From the NCBI RefSeq assembly GCF_003858645.1, contig NZ_RQJP01000006.1, positions 248,001-312,000 of the forward strand: DNA of 64,000 nt. Reading direction: 5' to 3'. Below the pieces are notes generated by a model. It saw only the letters and a list, made by a program, of their open reading frames with translations, searched no databases and was not told the DNA's origin. The position numbers were made by a program, and so were the translations under genes. Origin of the DNA: Larkinella knui (lineage in GTDB: Bacteria > Bacteroidota > Bacteroidia > Cytophagales > Spirosomataceae). Of the stretch, positions 59,213-64,000 are shown in pieces. Within the stretch, counting starts at the first letter, position 1, and every line of letters starts with the position of its first letter.

Positions 59213-59404
59213 ACCGCGTGAGTAATAAATTGTATCTTTTTAATAAATCCTGCTTATAGCGCTAATTTTTCTTGCACGACCATTTCACCGGATACACCAG
59301 TTGGAACGGTTTCCTAGGAAGATTTTGAAGAGGAAGTCCCGGAATCAATCCAAAACAAATCGAATTGTCCGTGTATTTATAAGTAGATGGGGCTATAAAC
59401 AAAA

Positions 59405-59433
59405 AAGCCTGTCAGCCTAAGGCCGACAGGCTT
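59405..59433 (-). terminator. Intrinsic terminator of asd
   Basis: AAGCCTGTC (59405-59413) pairs with GACAGGCTT (59425-59433), with GCC-TAA-GGC inside. On the minus strand a T-run follows. Confidence 0.85.
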
Positions 59434-59452
59434 GTATTTATATAACAGGATG

Positions 59453-60445
59453 TTAGACCAAATTGTTTTCGGCTAAATATTCTGCAATCTGAACGGCATT
59501 GGTGGCTGCGCCTTTCCGCAGGTTGTCCGCAACGATCCAGAGATTGAGCGTATTTTCCTGGCTTTCGTCGCGACGAATCCGGCCAACAAATACTTCGTCT
59601 TTTCCATGCGCCGTCAACGGCATCGGGTAGATCGCATTTTTGGGGTCGTCCTGGATAATAACGCCTTCCGATTCTTCCAGGATTTTAACGACATCGCTTA
59701 CTTCAAAGTCGTTTTCAAATTCAATATTCACGGCTTCAGAATGGCCACCAATCGTCGGAATCCGTACGGTGGTCGCGGTCACCTGAATCGTGTCGTCACC
59801 CATGATTTTCTTGGTTTCGTTCACCATCTTCATCTCCTCTTTCGTGTAACCGTTGTCCAGAAAAACGTCGATGTGCGGCAATACATTGAGGTCGATGGGG
59901 TGCGGATAGACTTTCGGATTCGAATAATCGCCCGAACGTTCGGCATACAACTGATCGACGGCGGCTTTACCGGTTCCGGTAACCGATTGGTAGGTCGACA
60001 CGACGACGCGTTTCACGCCATAGCGCTTGTGCAGCGGATTCAGCACCACCACCATCTGGATGGTCGAGCAGTTGGGGTTGGCAATAATTTTGTCTTCCGG
60101 CGTGAGCGTGTGGGCGTTGATTTCCGGAACCACCAGTTTTTTGGTCGGGTCCATCCGCCAGGCTGATGAATTATCGACAACCGTAATACCGGCTTCAGCA
60201 AATTGGGGAGCCAGTTTGAGCGACGTGCCCCCGCCGGCCGAAAAAATCGCAATAGCCGGTTTTGCCGCGATGGCATCCTCAAAGCTCACGATCGTAACCT
60301 GTTTACCCTTGAACGTAATCTGTTTACCCACCGAGCGTTCTGACGCGACAGGAATCAGTTCCGTTACCGGGAAGTTACGCTCTTCGAGCACTTTCAGGAT
60401 TTCGCCACCGACGAGGCCGGTTGCACCTACTACTGCAATTTTCAT
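59453..60445 (-). CDS. asd: Aspartate-semialdehyde dehydrogenase
   Basis: 330 residues. MKIAVVGATGLVGGEILKVL is the NADP-binding start. The catalytic Cys is C126 (IIANPNCSTIQMVV). VVVSTYQSVTGTGKAAVDQL, RIPTIGGHSEAVNIEFE and FVGRIRRDESQENTLNLWIV are canonical. It reduces aspartyl phosphate to aspartate semialdehyde, on the pathway to lysine/DAP, threonine and methionine, in the cytoplasm. Own terminator; probably monocistronic. Confidence 0.97.
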   Translation of the reverse strand: MKIAVVGATGLVGGEILKVLEERNFPVTELIPVASERSVGKQITFKGKQVTIVSFEDAIAAKPAIAIFSAGGGTSLKLAPQFAEAGITVVDNSSAWRMDPTKKLVVPEINAHTLTPEDKIIANPNCSTIQMVVVLNPLHKRYGVKRVVVSTYQSVTGTGKAAVDQLYAERSGDYSNPKVYPHPIDLNVLPHIDVFLDNGYTKEEMKMVNETKKIMGDDTIQVTATTVRIPTIGGHSEAVNIEFENDFEVSDVVKILEESEGVIIQDDPKNAIYPMPLTAHGKDEVFVGRIRRDESQENTLNLWIVADNLRKGAATNAVQIAEYLAENNLV

Positions 60446-60557
60446 TTTTGTACCAACTAGTTAAGTGAAACAATTCTTAAAAATTGGGTGCAAAAATACA
60501 GAGAAATGCTGAGAGAACGGGGAAAGCGTCAAAAAAAACTGGATCAATCGCTCAGTG

Positions 60558-61196
60558 TCAAAACCGCGCCACCAAACCAGCCCCGGCGTGGGTGGAATCC
60601 CAATGCGGTTCGAGACGAATGGAAACGTCTTTTGACCGGAGTGATTTGTTATAATACTGAATGGAACGGCGAAAATGCAAACCCGGCATGCGGAGTAGCG
60701 AACCGATCAGGAAGACGCTCAGACCGGTCGTCATGGTCACAACACCGCCTTTCCGGACTTCTTTTTTTGTCTCCGTGGTCGGATTTCCGTAGTAGACCAT
60801 TCCGTTGCCGTACCAGGCGCCGTTGTAATAGGTGGCTCCTTTGGGAATACCGCTTTGGCTTTGTGTTTCTTTTGGACTGGCCGTGATGATCATGCCCACT
60901 AACGACGTAACACCACCGACGACCATCAGGCTGGTGCCAAAATCGCGCCCACTCTTAAACTGCCGGTATTCAGCGATGGCGTTCGGATCGCCGGAAGCCA
61001 GAATATACTGGCCTAAATCCGTCGGTCGGCGGACTTCAATGCCGTCGTATACATACTGTGAGGAATAATGGGGCTGGTAGCCATACCGGGTGTAAACGGG
61101 TACGGAATAAGTAGCCGTTTCAATGGGTTTTAAGGTTTCGGTCTGGGCCCATACTCCCACGGGCCACGCCAGCAATAAAAAGTACAGCGTTTTCAT
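60558..61196 (-). CDS. Hypothetical exported/membrane protein
   Basis: 212 residues. A signal peptide ends at VWAQ. The protein is Tyr-rich (YSVPVYTRYGYQPHYSS), with two hydrophobic stretches: FGTSLMVVGGVTSLVGMII (about 87-105) and GGVVTMTTGLSVFLIGSLL (about 150-168). Between them is a Gly/Tyr/Asn-rich loop (YYNGAWYGNGMVYYGN). No known family is recognised. It may sit in the envelope. It lies between asd and the nested inverted repeat at 61331-61509, and its upstream region is short. Confidence 0.6.
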   Translation of the reverse strand: MKTLYFLLLAWPVGVWAQTETLKPIETATYSVPVYTRYGYQPHYSSQYVYDGIEVRRPTDLGQYILASGDPNAIAEYRQFKSGRDFGTSLMVVGGVTSLVGMIITASPKETQSQSGIPKGATYYNGAWYGNGMVYYGNPTTETKKEVRKGGVVTMTTGLSVFLIGSLLRMPGLHFRRSIQYYNKSLRSKDVSIRLEPHWDSTHAGAGLVARF

Positions 61197-61330
61197 CGTC
61201 GAGATTTTTTTGAAATCTACGGAAAAACGCTGCTTATATGATTAAAGTTTGATTATAATTTTAGCAGAATGGTTTTAATTATACCGTGAAATGCTATTGG
61301 TACAATTGCGCTTCCGTTATTCCGTTGTCT

Positions 61331-61509
61331 TCCGTTGTCGCTCGCGTGTCGCGAGTGATTTGTATTCAAAGGGCCTCCGGCCCGAGGAAGGTTTTCAAGC
61401 CGATAAGTATCGTTTCGGAAAGCAAATGGACGGGCCGGAGGCTCTTTGGATAGAAATTACTCGCGACACGCGAGCGACAACGGAGCGGTCCCACGGTTAA
61501 AACCGTGGG
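61331..61509. repeat. Nested palindromic repeat (REP/MITE-like)
   Basis: 26-bp perfect outer arms (61331-61356 and 61459-61484) enclose 18-bp arms with one mismatch (61367-61384 and 61431-61448). Each arm is itself palindromic: CTCGCG-TGT-CGCGAG and GGGCC-TCC-GGCCC. A separate palindrome CCCACGGTT-AA-AACCGTGGG follows at 61490-61509. It has no coding potential. It lies 3' of the SSS transporter gene. Confidence 0.75.
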
Positions 61510-61541
61510 CTGGATTACAATCACTACCAGATTACGCCTTT

Positions 61542-63179
61542 TTACCAGAAATTCGTGTACAAAACCGCCAGAATCGTCAGGATGATCGCCGAACCGGCGA
61601 TGAACGACGGTGTTACCTTGAACATCTTCTGATCGATTTCCAGGCCTTTTTCGTTGTGGTGACTGGCGGGGTCCGTCAGCGTAACCACCACCATGAGGGC
61701 TACGTCGAGGCAAAAAACCCACATGGTGCGGTGTAGAAATGGAATATCAGCGGCCTCAACTCCAAACAAACCCATAACCTCCGCCCAGAATTTGAGCAGC
61801 ACCGACAGCGGAATGCTTAGAATGGCTGCAGTCAAGGCCGCTCGGGTTGTGGTCCGTTTCCAGAAGAAGCCCAGCAGGAAAATGGCAAATACCCCCGGCG
61901 AAACGAAGTTGGTATATTCCTGAATGTATTGATACACCTGATCGAACGACCGCAGCATGGGCGCAATGATAATCGCAATAATGAACGCGACCACCACCGC
62001 ATACCGGCCCACCCGCACCAGCTTTTGTTCTGACGCGTCTTTGTCGAAGAATTTCTTGTAAATATCGAGCGTAAAAATCGTCGAGATACTGTTGCATTTC
62101 CCCGCCAGCGACGCCACCACGGCGGCCGTCAAAGCGGCAAAAGCCAGTCCTTTCATGCCCGTCGGCAGCAGATTCATCAAAACCGGATAGGCGTTATCGG
62201 GCCGAACGGCGCCGTTGCTGCCCGTCATGGCTTCCTGAAATGTGCCGTTCTGGTACAAGACGTAAGCGGCAATACCGGGAATGACCACAATCAGCGGAAT
62301 CAGCAGTTTCAGAAAAGCCGCGAAGAGAATCCCGCTGCGGGCGGTTTTCAGGTCGGCACCCAGCGCCCGCTGGACAATGTACTGATTACAACCCCAGTAC
62401 GACAGATTATTCACCCACATACCGCCCGTGACCAAAGCCATACCGGGCAATACGCTATAATGCGGATGTCCCTCGGGAAAATACATGTGGAAGTGCGAAT
62501 CAGCGTGCGTACGGAGCGACAGCAAACCGTTCCAGACACCCGGAACGCCTACTTTATCCGCCACCAGTTGCAACGCCAGATAGGTGACGACCAATCCCCC
62601 GGTGATCAGGACAACCACCTGAATTACATCCGTATAGCCGATGACTTTCATGCCGCCCAGCGTAATAAAAATGGCAAAAAGAGCCAGCCCAATGGTGCAG
62701 GTGGTAAACGAAATTCCGGCCAGCGACTCGATGGCAATGGCCCCCAGATACAGAATTGACGTCAGATTGACCAGCACGTAGACGACCAGCCAGAAAATGG
62801 CCAGAATCGTACTTACCGTGTCGTTATACCGCTGCGCCAGAAACTGCGGCATGGTGTAAATGCGATTTTTCAGGTAAATCGGAATGAAATAAACCGCCAC
62901 GACGATCAATACGGCAGCCGCAAACCACTCGTACGATGAAATGGCCAGCCCCATCGCGAAGCCCGATCCGGCCATACCGATAAAATGCTCGGCGGAGATA
63001 TTGGACGCAATCAGCGAAGCGCCAATGGCCCACCACGTCAGCGAGCCTTCGGCCAGAAAAAAATCTTTGGTGTTGGTTTCAGCTGATTTTCGACGGCGGT
63101 AAATCCAGTAGCCGTAGCCGGACACGATAATAAAGTAAAGCAGGAACACCGCGTAATCGGCGGGTTGAAGGTGGTTCAT
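61542..63179 (-). CDS. Sodium/sugar symporter, SSS family (SGLT-like)
   Basis: 545 residues with about 14 membrane helices. TKDFFLAEGSLTWWAIGASL, LIASNISAEHFIGMAGSGFA, GGMKVIGYTDVIQVVVLITG, WVNNLSYWGCNQYIVQRALG and ASLAGKCNSISTIFTLDIY are typical of SGLT-type sodium/sugar transporters common in Bacteroidota. The alanine-serine helix after ASLIASNISAEH forms the Na+ site. The likely substrate is a hexose, but specificity is not assignable. The nested palindrome at 61331-61509 follows its 3' end. Confidence 0.93.
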   Translation of the reverse strand: MNHLQPADYAVFLLYFIIVSGYGYWIYRRRKSAETNTKDFFLAEGSLTWWAIGASLIASNISAEHFIGMAGSGFAMGLAISSYEWFAAAVLIVVAVYFIPIYLKNRIYTMPQFLAQRYNDTVSTILAIFWLVVYVLVNLTSILYLGAIAIESLAGISFTTCTIGLALFAIFITLGGMKVIGYTDVIQVVVLITGGLVVTYLALQLVADKVGVPGVWNGLLSLRTHADSHFHMYFPEGHPHYSVLPGMALVTGGMWVNNLSYWGCNQYIVQRALGADLKTARSGILFAAFLKLLIPLIVVIPGIAAYVLYQNGTFQEAMTGSNGAVRPDNAYPVLMNLLPTGMKGLAFAALTAAVVASLAGKCNSISTIFTLDIYKKFFDKDASEQKLVRVGRYAVVVAFIIAIIIAPMLRSFDQVYQYIQEYTNFVSPGVFAIFLLGFFWKRTTTRAALTAAILSIPLSVLLKFWAEVMGLFGVEAADIPFLHRTMWVFCLDVALMVVVTLTDPASHHNEKGLEIDQKMFKVTPSFIAGSAIILTILAVLYTNFW

Positions 63180-63337
63180 TCCGAACAGGGTTATGCTTAA
63201 AGAACGGCAAAATAGAACTATTTCGATTCGTATTCAAGGCCACATTATTGCACATACAAGAATATAACAAAATAATCGTAGCTTGGCAGCTGTAAATTGC
63301 AGCTGTGCGCAGTTTTCGACCCGTATCCATGCCAACA

Positions 63338-63367
63338 AAAACAGGAACCGTGAAAGGTTCCTGTTTT
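63338..63367 (-). terminator. Intrinsic terminator of the right-edge gene
   Basis: AAAACAGGAACC (63338-63349) pairs perfectly with GGTTCCTGTTTT (63356-63367), with a 6-nt loop. It lies just past the minus-strand stop at 63391. Confidence 0.85.
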
Positions 63368-63390
63368 CCATGAAATGAAACAAGTACGGC

Positions 63391-64000
63391 TTATTGAGGA
63401 GACGTTCCGGTAGTGGCCGGTTCAGCCACCGGTTCAAATTCCACTTCGCACGGAAAGCCAAACAGGCAATTGTCCTTGATAATCTTGGCAACACCTTCGG
63501 GAACCATCGTTTCCCACCCTTCTTCTCCGGCTTTTACCATTTGCAACACACGATCTGTCGAAATATGCAGGTTTTCTTCGTTGTAATCGGTAATGTCCTC
63601 AATTTTGTCGTTCGCGATGAGATACTGATACAACGGCTGCAAATTAGGCGGCAACTGAAAATCCTGACACCGGTAAATTACGCCGTCGGAAAGTAGCGTC
63701 GGATAGACGAACAGCTTGACTTTCCGGCTGAACAGCGTGGCAAATGACTCCAGAATACCGCCCGGCAGGTTTTTGTAATGCTGTTCTTCAAAAATATATT
63801 CCAGATTTGGAATGCCCAGAATCAGGCCGATTTTCAGGCGGGTCAAACGCGACAAATACGCCACCAGGCGATAATATTCCAGAAAGCTCGAAATCATTAC
63901 CGTTTGCCCGAGCGAACACAAAATATCGACCCGGTCGAGGAAGTCTTTTTCATCGATGCCGTGATCGACGTTGGCCGCCAGATTATGAAGGGTTAATTCA
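63391..64000 (-). CDS. C-terminal part of a conserved Bacteroidota protein (partial, unassigned)
   Basis: The minus-strand frame runs from the right edge to TAA at 63391-63393, about 202 visible residues. It reads FLDRVDILCSLGQTVMISSF, EYYRLVAYLSRLTRLKIGLI, KNLPGGILESFATLFSRKVK, LQPLYQYLIANDKIEDITDY and WETMVPEGVAKIIKDNCLFG. I recognise this as a conserved C-terminal region of a larger cytoplasmic protein found in Cytophagales but cannot name its function from memory. The N-terminal part lies outside the window. The tail ends with a short Pro/Ala/Thr stretch. Confidence 0.6.
   Translation of the reverse strand, partial: ELTLHNLAANVDHGIDEKDFLDRVDILCSLGQTVMISSFLEYYRLVAYLSRLTRLKIGLILGIPNLEYIFEEQHYKNLPGGILESFATLFSRKVKLFVYPTLLSDGVIYRCQDFQLPPNLQPLYQYLIANDKIEDITDYNEENLHISTDRVLQMVKAGEEGWETMVPEGVAKIIKDNCLFGFPCEVEFEPVAEPATTGTSPQ

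Overview
The window looks like chromosomal DNA of a Bacteroidota bacterium of the order Cytophagales, most like Spirosoma/Larkinella-type genomes. This is inferred from gene content, not from a database search. The evidence is a secreted subtilase with a type IX secretion (T9SS) C-terminal sorting domain, a MoxR/Bat-type DUF58-vWA operon, bacillithiol enzyme BshC, DUF1080 and ThuA proteins, several signal-bearing Gfo/Idh/MocA oxidoreductases, PadR-FtsX permease pairs, DUF2480 and DUF4296 proteins, and promoters of the Bacteroidota form TTG-N17-20-TAnnTTTG. Most of the DNA is moderately GC-rich and densely coding. A few stretches (about 135-1930, 7560-8020, 46650-47270, 53570-54240) are clearly AT-rich.

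Layout. 1-1903: the end of one gene, then an AT-rich two-gene module (DUF488 protein plus partner) that looks acquired. 1946-10672: YdeI/OmpD-like and DinB-like proteins, a 1336-residue T9SS-exported protease, a small exported protein, a polyprenol-phosphate mannosyltransferase, HemG-type porphyrinogen oxidase and a DUF4296 lipoprotein. 10801-14349: Bat-type operon (DUF58, membrane protein, vWA) followed by rnhB. 14424-19088: lipoprotein, DUF2480, tsaB, S41 protease, rnpA, rpmH. 19205-22164: FtsX permease with its PadR regulator. 22405-30497: M61 peptidase, uvrB, prfA, DUF2975-Xre pair, serine hydrolase. 30672-42395: sugar-related genes (Gfo/Idh, DUF1080, MIOX-like, SSS transporter, ThuA, a second Gfo/Idh), with an orphan PadR, bshC, 5-formyl-THF cyclo-ligase and a Nudix hydrolase. 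42489-46401: PBP1C and a beta-CASP metallo-hydrolase. 46536-49300: tRNA-Leu(CAG) followed by a decayed integrative element (frameshifted ORF, M48 protease, integrase remnant, partial tRNA 3'-end copy). 49405-56394: alcohol dehydrogenase, Gfo/Idh-TIM-barrel operon, a broken exported gene, an orphan IS630-like HTH ORF and an M28 peptidase. 56495-64000: outer-membrane barrel receptor, asd, a hypothetical membrane protein, an SSS sugar transporter and a truncated conserved gene.

How the genes work together. Housekeeping functions are DNA repair (uvrB, rnhB), translation (prfA, rpmH, tRNA-Leu, tsaB, rnpA), haem synthesis (hemG), the aspartate pathway (asd), thiol chemistry (bshC), folate salvage and cell wall (pbpC). 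Around them are genes suggesting periplasmic oxidation and cleavage of sugars, and uptake by SSS symporters.

The most unusual structure lies between genes. There are many very long inverted repeats (stems up to 37 perfect base pairs), each made of a short word repeated along one arm, with a different word at each locus. Related heptanucleotide words also appear inside two coding regions. The other leads are the foreign DUF488 pair, the tRNA-Leu-associated element with a possible -1 frameshift site, and an orphan PadR gene whose palindromic operator covers both its promoter and its start codon.
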